A stretch of DNA of 47,543 nt from Lachnospiraceae bacterium (GTDB taxonomy: Bacteria > Bacillota_A > Clostridia > Lachnospirales > Lachnospiraceae), in assembly GCA_028694115.1 (NCBI GenBank), contig JAQUUB010000002.1, positions 141,323-188,865 of the forward strand, in the 5' to 3' direction. Position 1 is the first letter of the stretch. Every line of letters begins with the position of its first letter. The position numbers and the translations under genes are program-made. Of the stretch, positions 17,355 to 26,012 are shown in pieces. The notes under the pieces are model-generated. The model saw only the letters and a program-made list of their open reading frames with translations, searched no databases and had not been told where the DNA came from.

Positions 17355-19253
17355 ATGAAGTTAGTAGAGTTTGGATGTCCAAATTGTGGGGGCGTATTAA
17401 GAAAAAAGAGATTTAGTAAATTTGTAACGTGTGATTATTGTAAAACGCAGTTCATGATTGTGGATGAGCGTGCAGTAAAAAGGGAAGAACTGCCGAAAGC
17501 GCAGATAAGACCGAAACCGTTACTGACAGGGATTCTATTACTTTTTGCTATGCTATTTTTATTTGTTATCCTAATCAATTATGAAAATACAGGTACGGCA
17601 GAAAGTGAGACAATTGTCAGGGAAGAGATAGAGATTCCGGAAACAACAAGGAAAGAAATTCAGAAACCAAGAGAAGTACCAGAGTCACCTTATGGAAAAC
17701 AAATGGCAACCATGATTTTTGAAAAGCCCTTTGAAGAGATTACGCAAGAAGATTATGAATCGATTTGCTATCTGAAATGCGATAGTGAATTTGCGAAGTC
17801 AAATTCTGGATTTGCAAAGGTTATTTATTATAGCAAACTTGATTATAGAACAAGTGATAAAAAGGAATTTGAAAAAAGCATAAAAAAATTTGTGATTCAA
17901 CCAGAGGACATTGATGGGGATCGCGATGAAATAGGACTCAATTTTTCTTATTATGATGACTGGGACTTGACCTGTTATAAAAATCTTTCTTATTATAGTG
18001 GTACTATCGATCATATCGAACTTTTAAGTTATATGAAGGAATTAACGGCAATTTATGAGTTTCGCGATTCTTTACAGGAATTGACGGAATCGGGAATCGA
18101 CTGTGAACAATTACTTGAAGTTGGATTATCAAATGAAGCAATGGATTTGCAGTATTTGAACATGTTTAATCATCTTCAAAAGGTTTGTTTTGAAGATGGC
18201 GATCTTGATGAGGTACCATCGGAATTGACACAGCTATCCCACCTAGTATCTTTGGAATTTCAAAATGGAGAGGATATTACAGACTATTCTGTACTAAATG
18301 AATTAGGAGGGCTTAAGGAATTATGCCTCTATGACTGTGATAATTTCAAGAATCTAGATGTTGTGAATCAAATGCCAGGTTTAGAAAAACTGGTCTTGCA
18401 AAGAACTGCAATTTTGAACTACGATTCCTTAAAGGATCATCAGAGTCTAAAGGAATTAGTACTAAATTATAATAATCCAGTTGATATTACGCCAATTTCT
18501 ACCATACAAAATTTAGAAAAGTTTTCTACAACTGTCTATTGCATTAACGGAGTGGACAGCCTTAAAAATCTTAAAAATCTAAAGGAATTAGAGCTTAGTA
18601 CCAATGGGGATACCTCTATAAGCTTTATTAAAGATTTATCAGAATTAGAAAAACTGACTTTGGAATGCTGTTACATAAGGGACTTTACCGATTTGTATAA
18701 TCTTAGTAATTTAAAAGAATTACATATCAATAGTCCAGTAATGAATTTAGACTATTCCCCACTCTTAAATATTCCAAATCTGGAGGAACTGTATCTATCC
18801 GCTGGAGAGTATGATGGGATATGGATTTTTGATTTGATGAAAAAGTCTACACTAAAAGTACTTTCCGTTAGTAAAGCAGAGTTCCATGTGAATTTAGGTG
18901 TTGATTTAAGTAAATCGGGGTTAGAAACCATTATCCTTGATGATGTTGCTTTTTGTGATGATGACTTCAATCAGATTTCGGAGGAAAAGTTATTCCCGGA
19001 CCTGATTCAATTACCCAATCTTAAAAAATTAGTATTAATTGATGGAAAAGTAGAGAACTTAGAATTACTAGGTGAAATGAAGCAACTGGAGGAACTGGAT
19101 TTGACGGATAATTATGTAAAAGATTATTCACCACTTGGAGAGTGTACAAATTTGCGAAAACTTATTACGAGTGGGAATATTAATACTTCGCCGGAGGGGC
19201 TAAGTGGAATCCTTATATATAAGGATTCAGGACATTTTTCTCTAGACAACTAA
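17355..19253 (+). CDS. Membrane protein with N-terminal zinc ribbon and C-terminal leucine-rich repeats
   Basis: This 632-residue protein starts with a zinc ribbon (Cys8, Cys11, Cys26, Cys29; 'CPNCGG', 'CDYC'), then a basic stretch and one transmembrane helix (about 56-75). An acidic linker follows, an unassigned domain of about 130 residues, and from about residue 235 to the end leucine-rich repeats of the 22-residue SDS22/internalin-like kind ('LKELxLxxNN', 'LxNLKELxL'). The positive-inside rule puts the zinc ribbon in the cytoplasm and the repeats outside, so it could carry a signal or anchor a complex across the membrane. It opens a six-gene run, with panE 22 bases downstream, and an extended -10-like TGCTAAAAT lies at about 17313-17321. 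The function is unknown and the individual LRR borders are approximate. Confidence 0.85.
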   Translation: MKLVEFGCPNCGGVLRKKRFSKFVTCDYCKTQFMIVDERAVKREELPKAQIRPKPLLTGILLLFAMLFLFVILINYENTGTAESETIVREEIEIPETTRKEIQKPREVPESPYGKQMATMIFEKPFEEITQEDYESICYLKCDSEFAKSNSGFAKVIYYSKLDYRTSDKKEFEKSIKKFVIQPEDIDGDRDEIGLNFSYYDDWDLTCYKNLSYYSGTIDHIELLSYMKELTAIYEFRDSLQELTESGIDCEQLLEVGLSNEAMDLQYLNMFNHLQKVCFEDGDLDEVPSELTQLSHLVSLEFQNGEDITDYSVLNELGGLKELCLYDCDNFKNLDVVNQMPGLEKLVLQRTAILNYDSLKDHQSLKELVLNYNNPVDITPISTIQNLEKFSTTVYCINGVDSLKNLKNLKELELSTNGDTSISFIKDLSELEKLTLECCYIRDFTDLYNLSNLKELHINSPVMNLDYSPLLNIPNLEELYLSAGEYDGIWIFDLMKKSTLKVLSVSKAEFHVNLGVDLSKSGLETIILDDVAFCDDDFNQISEEKLFPDLIQLPNLKKLVLIDGKVENLELLGEMKQLEELDLTDNYVKDYSPLGECTNLRKLITSGNINTSPEGLSGILIYKDSGHFSLDN

Positions 19254-19275
19254 CTTTAGAAAGGAGAGACAAGAG

Positions 19276-20175
19276 ATGATTCGAAAGGTAGATATTATAG
19301 GATTAGGTGCATTGGGTGTCATGTATGCAGACTTTTTTACGGGAAAACTCGGAAAAGAACATGTTCGTATCTTGGCTGATCAAGAGAGAATTAGTAAATA
19401 TCAAGAGGAGGGCATTTTCTTTAATGGAACGCCCTGTGATTTTAACTATAGGGATGCAAAGGAAGAAACAGAGGCTTGTGAGCTATTGATTTTTGCAGTT
19501 AAGTATGGTGGATTACAGCAGGCAATAGAAGAAGTGAAACATTTGGTAAATGACAAGACTGTCATAATTTCGGTTTTAAATGGAATACAGAGTGAACAGG
19601 ATTTGTCGGCAGTCTTTGGGTCGGAAAAGATTGTCTATTGTATTGCACAGAAAATGGATGCATTAAAAGAGGAAAACAAGGCATCTTGCATGAATCGTGG
19701 GGAGCTTGCACTTGGCATTATGAATGGTGGCAGGGAAGAAAATTTACAAGCGATTGTTGAATTATTTACAAAATTGGAGTTTCCTTTTATTTGCCCTGTG
19801 GATATGAAACATAGTATGTGGGGAAAATTATTATGTAATGTAGGTGTCAATCAAACGGTTTCTCTATTTCAAGGCACATATGCTACGGTGCAGCAAGAGG
19901 GCGAAGCAAGAGAAATGATGAAGTCCGCTATGCGTGAGGTGGTTGCAGTTGCTAATGCAGAGGGGATTGCTCTTTCTGAAAAGGATGTGGAGCAGTGGAT
20001 TACCATTATTGATTCTCTAAGTCCAAATGGAGAGCCGTCTATGCGACAGGATAGTAAGGCAGGGAGAAAAACAGAGGTAGAGTTATTCGCAGGAACAATT
20101 CGAAAACTTGGCAGGAAGTATGGGATTGAAACACCAGTGAATGATCAATTATTCGTTGAGCATACAATTTTATAA
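19276..20175 (+). CDS. panE: Ketopantoate reductase family protein (2-dehydropantoate 2-reductase, ApbA/PanE)
   Basis: A 299-residue NADPH-dependent reductase that would convert ketopantoate to pantoate in coenzyme A synthesis. The nucleotide-binding motif 'GLGALG' is near the N terminus; 'FAVKYGGL' and 'NGIQSEQDL' are the expected following loops. The catalytic Lys lies in 'WGKLLCNVGVNQTVSL', and 'SMRQDSKAGRKTEVELFAG' carries the substrate-binding Ser and Glu. Length is normal. It sits between an LRR membrane protein and a MoxR/VWA pair rather than with panB or panC. The family has many members of other specificity, so the exact substrate is less certain than the family. Confidence 0.85.
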   Translation: MIRKVDIIGLGALGVMYADFFTGKLGKEHVRILADQERISKYQEEGIFFNGTPCDFNYRDAKEETEACELLIFAVKYGGLQQAIEEVKHLVNDKTVIISVLNGIQSEQDLSAVFGSEKIVYCIAQKMDALKEENKASCMNRGELALGIMNGGREENLQAIVELFTKLEFPFICPVDMKHSMWGKLLCNVGVNQTVSLFQGTYATVQQEGEAREMMKSAMREVVAVANAEGIALSEKDVEQWITIIDSLSPNGEPSMRQDSKAGRKTEVELFAGTIRKLGRKYGIETPVNDQLFVEHTIL

Positions 20176-20190
20176 AAGGAAAGGAAAGCC

Positions 20191-21486
20191 ATGAGTCAAA
20201 AATCAGAACAGGAACAAAAAATAGAGCAGCTTGCAAAGCAGATTCTGAATTTGGCAAGAGATGCGATTGTTGTAAACATGCGTTTTATGGACGTTTCCTT
20301 ATCGAAGCTATCTTTAGAATCAAAACCATCACTTAAGGGGGTAGCATGTGACGGTAGAAAAATATATTATGACGGTAGTGTCATATTAAAAAAATATCAA
20401 AGCGAACCACAATCAATTGTCAGAATGGTTCTTCATATTTTGTTACATTGCATTTTTCATCACAATTATAATTATGGAAAGATAGAACCAGAGAGCTGGG
20501 ATCTTGCAACAGACATTGCAGTAGAAAACATTATGATAGAGCTGAATATAGGCGCTGCCACGCTGCAGGCGGATGTGGAACGAAAAGAAAAGCTGAAAAT
20601 CATAAGGAAGAATGCGGGTGCTTTGACAGCAGAGAAAATCTATAAAAGCTTTCTGGTAAATCCATTAAGTGAAGATGGAAAAAAGGAATTAATCGCTCTT
20701 TTTAAACAGGATGAACATATCTATTGGGGTGAGAAAGAAGAACTTTTCATTACGATGGAGCAGTGGAAGAAAATCAGTGAACGGGTAAAGGCAGACCTTC
20801 GAACATTTTCAAAGGATAAGAGTCATTCAGAAAGTCTTAACGAGAATTTAGCAGAGGCTACAAAGGAACGTTATAATTATAGTGACATATTAAAGTGCTT
20901 TACAGTAATGGGAGAGGACATGACAATCAATGATGATGAGTTCGATTATGTATATTATACGTATGGATTGTCAACCTATGGGAATATGCCTTTAATTGAA
21001 CCACTGGAATATAAGGAGGTCAAAAAGGTAAAGGAATTTGCCATTATCATAGATACATCAGCCTCTTGTAAGGGACATGTTGTGCAAGCATTTTTGAAAA
21101 AGACGTATTCGATTCTGAAGGGAGCAGAAAACTTTTTTCATCAGATCAACGTGCATATTATCCAAAATGATAACGAAGTGCATAGTGACACAAAGATTAC
21201 GTGCGATGAGGATTTTGAAAACTTTTTTAAAAATGGCAAGCTTGTAGGGTTTGGAGGAACCGATTTTCGACCAGCCTTTTCCTATGTTGAGCAATTGATT
21301 ACGAATGGAGAATTTGAGAATTTTAAAGGATTGATCTATTTTACGGATGGATATGGGATTTATCCTGAGAGAATGCCTGCATTCGATAGTCTTTTTGTTT
21401 TTTTGAATGAGGATGACAATCAGCCACAAGTACCAGCATGGGCGATTAAAGTAGTCTTAGGAGAGGAAGAGCTTTCCTTAAATTGA
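20191..21486 (+). CDS. Zincin-like / VWA domain protein (DUF2201 type, COG3864-like)
   Basis: A 431-residue protein with an N-terminal metallopeptidase-like domain (about 1-200) and a C-terminal von Willebrand A-like domain (about 280-431). The VWA metal site is visible as 'IIDTSASCKG' (DxSxS) with 'FGGTDFRPAF' and 'IYFTDGYG' as the later loops. The peptidase motif reads 'VLHILLHCIFHH': it keeps the two His of HExxH but has Ile where the catalytic Glu should be, so it probably binds metal without standard hydrolysis. Fifteen bases after panE and 21 bases before a MoxR-type ATPase; MoxR and VWA partners generally act together as chaperone or metal-insertion machines. Confidence 0.86.
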   Translation: MSQKSEQEQKIEQLAKQILNLARDAIVVNMRFMDVSLSKLSLESKPSLKGVACDGRKIYYDGSVILKKYQSEPQSIVRMVLHILLHCIFHHNYNYGKIEPESWDLATDIAVENIMIELNIGAATLQADVERKEKLKIIRKNAGALTAEKIYKSFLVNPLSEDGKKELIALFKQDEHIYWGEKEELFITMEQWKKISERVKADLRTFSKDKSHSESLNENLAEATKERYNYSDILKCFTVMGEDMTINDDEFDYVYYTYGLSTYGNMPLIEPLEYKEVKKVKEFAIIIDTSASCKGHVVQAFLKKTYSILKGAENFFHQINVHIIQNDNEVHSDTKITCDEDFENFFKNGKLVGFGGTDFRPAFSYVEQLITNGEFENFKGLIYFTDGYGIYPERMPAFDSLFVFLNEDDNQPQVPAWAIKVVLGEEELSLN

Positions 21487-21507
21487 AATTAGAAATGGAG
21501 AGATGAA

Positions 21508-23019
21508 ATGAATATTAAAGAAGCAAAAGAGTACATGAAACATTCCGTTCAAATATATTTAAAAAAGAATGAGTTTTCAGAATATAGAATCCCAATCGTA
21601 CGTCAAAGGCCGATGTTTTTACTAGGGTCACCTGGAATTGGTAAAACAGCAGTTATGGAGCAGATTGCGGAGGAGCTAGGAGTTGCACTTGTATCCTACT
21701 CCATGACTCATCATACAAGACAATCTGCGCTTGGCCTACCTTATATTTCCAAAAAGGTCTATGGGGATCAGGAGATGTCTGTTTCGGAATATACCATGAG
21801 TGAAATTATCTCATCAGTCTATGAAACGATGGAAGAGAGTGGAATGAAAGAGGGAATCTTGTTTTTAGATGAGATTAATTGTGTCTCAGAGACGTTAGCT
21901 CCCGCTATGCTGCAATTTTTGCAGTACAAGGTTTTTGGAAGACATCAGGTGCCAGAAGGATGGGTTATTGTTACGGCTGGTAATCCTCCGGAGTTTAATA
22001 AATCAGTAAGAGAATTCGATGTAGTTACCATGGATCGACTGCGAGTGTTAGAGGTTGAGGCTGATTACAAGATATGGAGAGAATATGCGGTTGAAAAGGG
22101 AATTCATAATGTCATTATTAATTTTCTTGATTTAAAGCAAGAGTTTTTTTACCGAATTGAGAGCACGGTAAAAGGCAGAAGCTATGTAACTGCCAGAGGA
22201 TGGGAGGACTTATCAGAGATCCTGACTCTCTATGAAGAAGAGGAGCTTTCTGTTGATGAGACATTGGTCGGCCAGTATTTAAGAAATGATAAAGTAGTCA
22301 AAGAATTCACGGCGTATTATGACTTATACAATAAATATAAAAGGGATTACCAGATACAAGATATTTTAAATGGCAAGGCTTCTGAATTTGCGATTCAAAA
22401 GGTGAAAAAGGCATCCTTTGATGAAAGGCTTTCCTTATTATCCATGCTGCTTGATAAGGTATTAAGCGACTGCAAGGAACATATGCAAAAATCGGATGTT
22501 CTAGGTGAGCTGTCTGGTATTCTAAAAGCAATCAAGGGACAAGGTGCTACGGAGATCAAAGAACTTTTAGAAAGTCTGCAAAAAAGAGAGGATGAAAAGC
22601 AGAAAATACTTCATTCCCTACAAAAAGCAAATTCATTATCTGCAATTGACAGAAAGAAATTATTAAGTATTAAGACCTTTTTAGAAGAAGGACAAAAGGA
22701 ATTATTATTATCAGAATGCACAAATGTCGAAGATGGTTTTAACTTAATAAAAGATAAATTTGAAAAAGAAGTTCTTACACTAAAGACTCGAACAGGCTTT
22801 ATACAACAGGAGCTACATGCCATATTTGATTTTGTTGAAAAAGCATTTGAAGAGGGAAATGAAATGTTGATTCTAGTGACGGAATTGACGGTTAATACCT
22901 TTAGCTCACGTTTTATAGCAAGATTCGGATGTGATGATTATAAGAAACATAATCAGGAATTAATGATATCAGAACGACAAAATACAATGCAAAAAGAAAT
23001 CGAGTTACTTGATTTATAA
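21508..23019 (+). CDS. MoxR-type AAA ATPase
   Basis: A 503-residue ATPase. The AAA core (about 30-260) shows Walker A 'GSPGIGKTAV', Walker B 'ILFLDEINC', sensor 1 'VIVTAGNPPEFN' and the arginine-rich 'FDVVTMDRLRVLEVEAD' typical of the MoxR/GvpN class. The C-terminal half is long, charged and mostly helical with probable coiled coil (about 330-470), more than the 300-350 residues of plain MoxR. It lies between its likely VWA partner and a BspA-like LRR protein, with gaps of 21 and 14 bases, so the three are very probably one functional unit. The ATG at 21508 is preferred over the out-of-frame ATG at 21503; GGAG is seven bases upstream. Confidence 0.88.
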   Translation: MNIKEAKEYMKHSVQIYLKKNEFSEYRIPIVRQRPMFLLGSPGIGKTAVMEQIAEELGVALVSYSMTHHTRQSALGLPYISKKVYGDQEMSVSEYTMSEIISSVYETMEESGMKEGILFLDEINCVSETLAPAMLQFLQYKVFGRHQVPEGWVIVTAGNPPEFNKSVREFDVVTMDRLRVLEVEADYKIWREYAVEKGIHNVIINFLDLKQEFFYRIESTVKGRSYVTARGWEDLSEILTLYEEEELSVDETLVGQYLRNDKVVKEFTAYYDLYNKYKRDYQIQDILNGKASEFAIQKVKKASFDERLSLLSMLLDKVLSDCKEHMQKSDVLGELSGILKAIKGQGATEIKELLESLQKREDEKQKILHSLQKANSLSAIDRKKLLSIKTFLEEGQKELLLSECTNVEDGFNLIKDKFEKEVLTLKTRTGFIQQELHAIFDFVEKAFEEGNEMLILVTELTVNTFSSRFIARFGCDDYKKHNQELMISERQNTMQKEIELLDL

Positions 23020-23033
23020 TGGGAGAACTTTGA

Positions 23034-23999
23034 ATGAAATATGATCTGGAATGGAATGTCAATGGTGGTAGTATTTATTACCGCAAAGAAGCAGAGGGCA
23101 TTTATATTACAAGATACAGGGGTAGAATTAAGGAATTAATCATACCTGATAGAATAGAGGATACCCTGGTGGTGGGAATTAAGAAAAAATCATTCTTAGG
23201 CTGTAAGAGCTTACAGTTCGTAAAACTTCCAGGTTATTTGTCAAGTATTGAGGATTGGGCTTTTGCTCAGTGTAGCTTCCTTGAGATGGTAGTAATGCCC
23301 AAAAAAGATATGATGTTTGGACAGGGTGTTTTTCTAAAAGATAAAAGATTAAGGCATCTCTACTTATTTGAAAAGAGTATGTCATTACTTGAAGAAACAG
23401 ATCATCGTTTTTCAACTGCAAAGATGGAATGGGAGAAACGATTCTCGGCAGAGGAAACGCAATATGCAGAACTTTTCGCTGCTTCACTGCAGGTTCTTAA
23501 GGCGGATTATCTACTAAATCCCTTAGCAGTTGGCACCAGAGAATGGATTGATAAATGGGATTTTCGTATGCTGACAATTCTTCATGAAGAAGATGAAGAG
23601 GGGTATCATAAAATGGTCTTATGTGGAGAGGAAGATCTGAGTGCTAATTATGAGGAGTACTTGGCAGAGAACCGGAGGAGAAAAGCCAGATTATCCTTTA
23701 TCCGACTATTAAATCCAATTGGTATGGCAGCAGAAACAAAGGAAGAACTGGTGAAATACTTGCAGGAGCATACAAAGGGATGCGAATCAGAGGCATCCTG
23801 GGAAGTGGTTTCCAAAGAGTTTGGTGACGAAAAGCCATATTTTGAATTATTATTGGAATTAGGATGTATTACAAATGAAAATTTTGATGGGATGCTAAGT
23901 GATTTAGGAGACCGCCATGCGGAAACAAAAGCTTACTTAATTAATCATAGAGAGGAACAGATAGGAACAGAGGATTTCTTTGATTCCCTGATGTTATAG
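23034..23999 (+). CDS. BspA-like leucine-rich repeat protein, function unknown
   Basis: A 321-residue cytoplasmic protein with no signal peptide. Residues about 20-95 contain two to three BspA-type (LRR_5) repeats: 'IKELIIPDRIEDTLVVGIKKKSFLGC', then 'LQFVKLPGYLSSIEDWAFAQC', then 'LEMVVMPK'. The rest is helical and acidic without a motif I know. It follows the MoxR ATPase by 14 bases and precedes recQ by three, so it is translated from the same message. A substrate adaptor for the MoxR/VWA machine is a reasonable guess, not shown by sequence. Confidence 0.75.
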   Translation: MKYDLEWNVNGGSIYYRKEAEGIYITRYRGRIKELIIPDRIEDTLVVGIKKKSFLGCKSLQFVKLPGYLSSIEDWAFAQCSFLEMVVMPKKDMMFGQGVFLKDKRLRHLYLFEKSMSLLEETDHRFSTAKMEWEKRFSAEETQYAELFAASLQVLKADYLLNPLAVGTREWIDKWDFRMLTILHEEDEEGYHKMVLCGEEDLSANYEEYLAENRRRKARLSFIRLLNPIGMAAETKEELVKYLQEHTKGCESEASWEVVSKEFGDEKPYFELLLELGCITNENFDGMLSDLGDRHAETKAYLINHREEQIGTEDFFDSLML

Positions 24000-24002
24000 G
24001 AT

Positions 24003-25877
24003 ATGGGAGATAAATATAAAATATTAAAACAATATTTTGGTTATGATGATTTTCGAGAAGGTCAAAAAGAGGTCATTGATTCCATCCTGAGTGGAAAAGA
24101 TGTATTTGGAATCATGCCAACGGGAGCAGGAAAGTCGATTTGCTACCAGATACCGGCACTTTTGTTTTCGGGGATTACGATTGTGGTGTCACCTTTAATT
24201 TCTTTGATGAAGGATCAGGTTACCCAGTTAAATGAGGCAGGAATCTATGCTGCTTTTTTAAATAGTTCCCTAACACAAAATCAATATTTTAAAGCTTTGG
24301 ATTATGCAAGACAACTAAAATATAAAATTATTTACGTTGCCCCCGAACGTCTGCTGACTGATTCTTTTCTTGATTTTGCAATGCACGCACCGATTGATTT
24401 TGTAAGTGTTGATGAGGCACATTGTGTTTCACAGTGGGGGCAGGACTTTCGACCAGGTTATTTGAAAATAACGGAATTTATTCATAGACTTCCCAAAAGA
24501 CCGATTGTGGGAGCATTTACCGCGACCGCTACAGATGTGGTAAAGAAAGACGTAGTTACTATTTTAGAGTTACAGTCACCACTCCAGATTACAACAGGAT
24601 TTGACCGTGCGAATCTTTATTTTGAAGTGCGTACGCCTAAAGATCGTTATGCGGAGCTTGAAAAATATGTGCAAGAGCACAGAGACCAAAATGGGATTAT
24701 CTATTGTATTTCAAGGAAATTAGTAGAAGAGGTTTCCGCACGACTAGAAGAATCAGGATTTCGTGTCACCCGTTATCATGCGGGACTATCCGACCAGGAA
24801 AGAAAACAAAACCAGGAAGACTTTATTTATGATGTTAAAAAAATTATGGTGGCCACGAATGCATTTGGAATGGGCATCGATAAATCGGATGTCCGATATG
24901 TGATTCACTATAATATGCCAAAGAACCTGGAGAGTTATTACCAGGAGGCTGGCAGGGCAGGACGTGATGGAGAAACCGCAGAGTGCATTCTCTTTTATAA
25001 TGGACAGGATGTAAGAACGAATGAATTTTTTATTAATAATAATCGAGAAAACGAAGAATTAGATGGGGCTACCTTACAGGATGTTCAGGAAAAAGACCGC
25101 GAACGTTTAAAGAAGATGACCTTTTACTGCTTTACGAATGATTGTCTTAGAGAATATATGCTAAAGTATTTTGGAGAATATAAGGGAAATTATTGTGGGA
25201 ACTGCAGCAATTGTCTGACAAAATTTGAAGAGGTTGACATAACTCAAACGACAAAGAACTTACTTTTTTGTGTTCAGGAGACGAGAGAGCGATTTGGACA
25301 GACGATGATTGTGGATATTCTTCATGGAAGCAATTCAGAGAGAATCAGACAGTTTCACTTGAATCAAAGTACCTATTATGGCATGGAAGCAAATAGGAGT
25401 ATTGTGAAGTTAAGACAGATCCTTAACTTCCTATTGTCGAGTGGATTCCTGGATTCTACGAATGATGAGTATCCAACGTTACAATTAACAGAGAAATCTC
25501 ATAGATTCTTAGATCATGAAGATGTATTAATTATGAAGATGGCAAAAGAGGTCGTACCTTTAAGTAAAAATGTGAAAACCTCTAAATTTACAGAAGAATT
25601 AAATTATGCAGCGGGTGACAATAAATTATTTGAAAGCTTAAGGGAATTGAGGGCAAATCTTGCAAAAGAGGCACATGTCCCTGCTTACATTATATTTACG
25701 GATAAGACACTGTTACAGATGAGCATGCATCGACCCAAATCAAAGGAGGATATGCTCGAAATCTCAGGTGTTGCGGAGGCAAAGTATGAAAAGTATGGGG
25801 AGATATTCCTTGAAGAAATCAAGCAGTTTCTAAATAAAATACCCAAAGCTAGTATAAAGTGTAAAAAGATATACTAA
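24003..25877 (+). CDS. recQ: ATP-dependent DNA helicase RecQ
   Basis: A 3'-5' DNA helicase of 624 residues for recombination and stalled-fork repair. Visible are motif 0 'YFGYDDFREGQKEVI', Walker A 'MPTGAGKSICYQIP', the DEAH box 'VDEAHCVSQWGQDFRPGY', motif III 'GAFTATAT', and motif VI 'YYQEAGRAGRDG'. The zinc site of the RecQ C-terminal region is complete (one Cys in 'DCLREYMLKYF', three in 'YCGNCSNC'), followed by a winged helix and a C-terminal HRDC domain ('LRELRANLAKEAHVPAYIIF'). The length fits full RecQ. It ends a run of closely spaced genes starting at 17355; the ATG lies three bases after the LRR gene stop, so it is likely read by coupling. The reason for joining a MoxR/LRR set is unknown. 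Confidence 0.95.
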   Translation: MGDKYKILKQYFGYDDFREGQKEVIDSILSGKDVFGIMPTGAGKSICYQIPALLFSGITIVVSPLISLMKDQVTQLNEAGIYAAFLNSSLTQNQYFKALDYARQLKYKIIYVAPERLLTDSFLDFAMHAPIDFVSVDEAHCVSQWGQDFRPGYLKITEFIHRLPKRPIVGAFTATATDVVKKDVVTILELQSPLQITTGFDRANLYFEVRTPKDRYAELEKYVQEHRDQNGIIYCISRKLVEEVSARLEESGFRVTRYHAGLSDQERKQNQEDFIYDVKKIMVATNAFGMGIDKSDVRYVIHYNMPKNLESYYQEAGRAGRDGETAECILFYNGQDVRTNEFFINNNRENEELDGATLQDVQEKDRERLKKMTFYCFTNDCLREYMLKYFGEYKGNYCGNCSNCLTKFEEVDITQTTKNLLFCVQETRERFGQTMIVDILHGSNSERIRQFHLNQSTYYGMEANRSIVKLRQILNFLLSSGFLDSTNDEYPTLQLTEKSHRFLDHEDVLIMKMAKEVVPLSKNVKTSKFTEELNYAAGDNKLFESLRELRANLAKEAHVPAYIIFTDKTLLQMSMHRPKSKEDMLEISGVAEAKYEKYGEIFLEEIKQFLNKIPKASIKCKKIY

Positions 25878-25917
25878 CGCATGAGAGAACCATGCTAAGT
25901 ATATCTAAGTTTTACAC
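25859..25917 (+). promoter_or_regulatory. Long stem-loop overlapping the recQ stop codon
   Basis: Bases 25859-25866 pair with 25910-25917, and 25867-25875 pair with a second arm ending near 25905; an inner GCATG/CATGC stem extends it. The stem carries the last codons of recQ, and no T run follows. It could be a 3'-end-protecting hairpin, an inefficient terminator or a processing site. Confidence 0.5.
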
Positions 25918-25969
25918 AGGAAGAAATCGCAAGCGCCTTCTTCTCACTAATAATCTCACGCCATTATTT

Positions 25970-26005
25970 CCTCTGAATATACTAATATAACAGTATATTC
26001 GGAGG
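25970..26005 (+). promoter_or_regulatory. Hairpin sequestering the ribosome site of the polysaccharide deacetylase gene
   Basis: Bases 25970-25983 pair with 25992-26005 over 14 positions (one G-U) around an eight-base loop. The 3' arm ends in GGAGG (26001-26005), the only ribosome site for the ATG at 26013, so the folded RNA would hide it. No T run follows, so it is not a terminator. Confidence 0.6.
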
Positions 26006-26012
26006 AACGCTT

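Noticed and set aside
25970..26005. Terminator between recQ and the deacetylase gene
   Set aside because: The stem ends in the ribosome site and is followed by GGAGGAACGC, not a T run.
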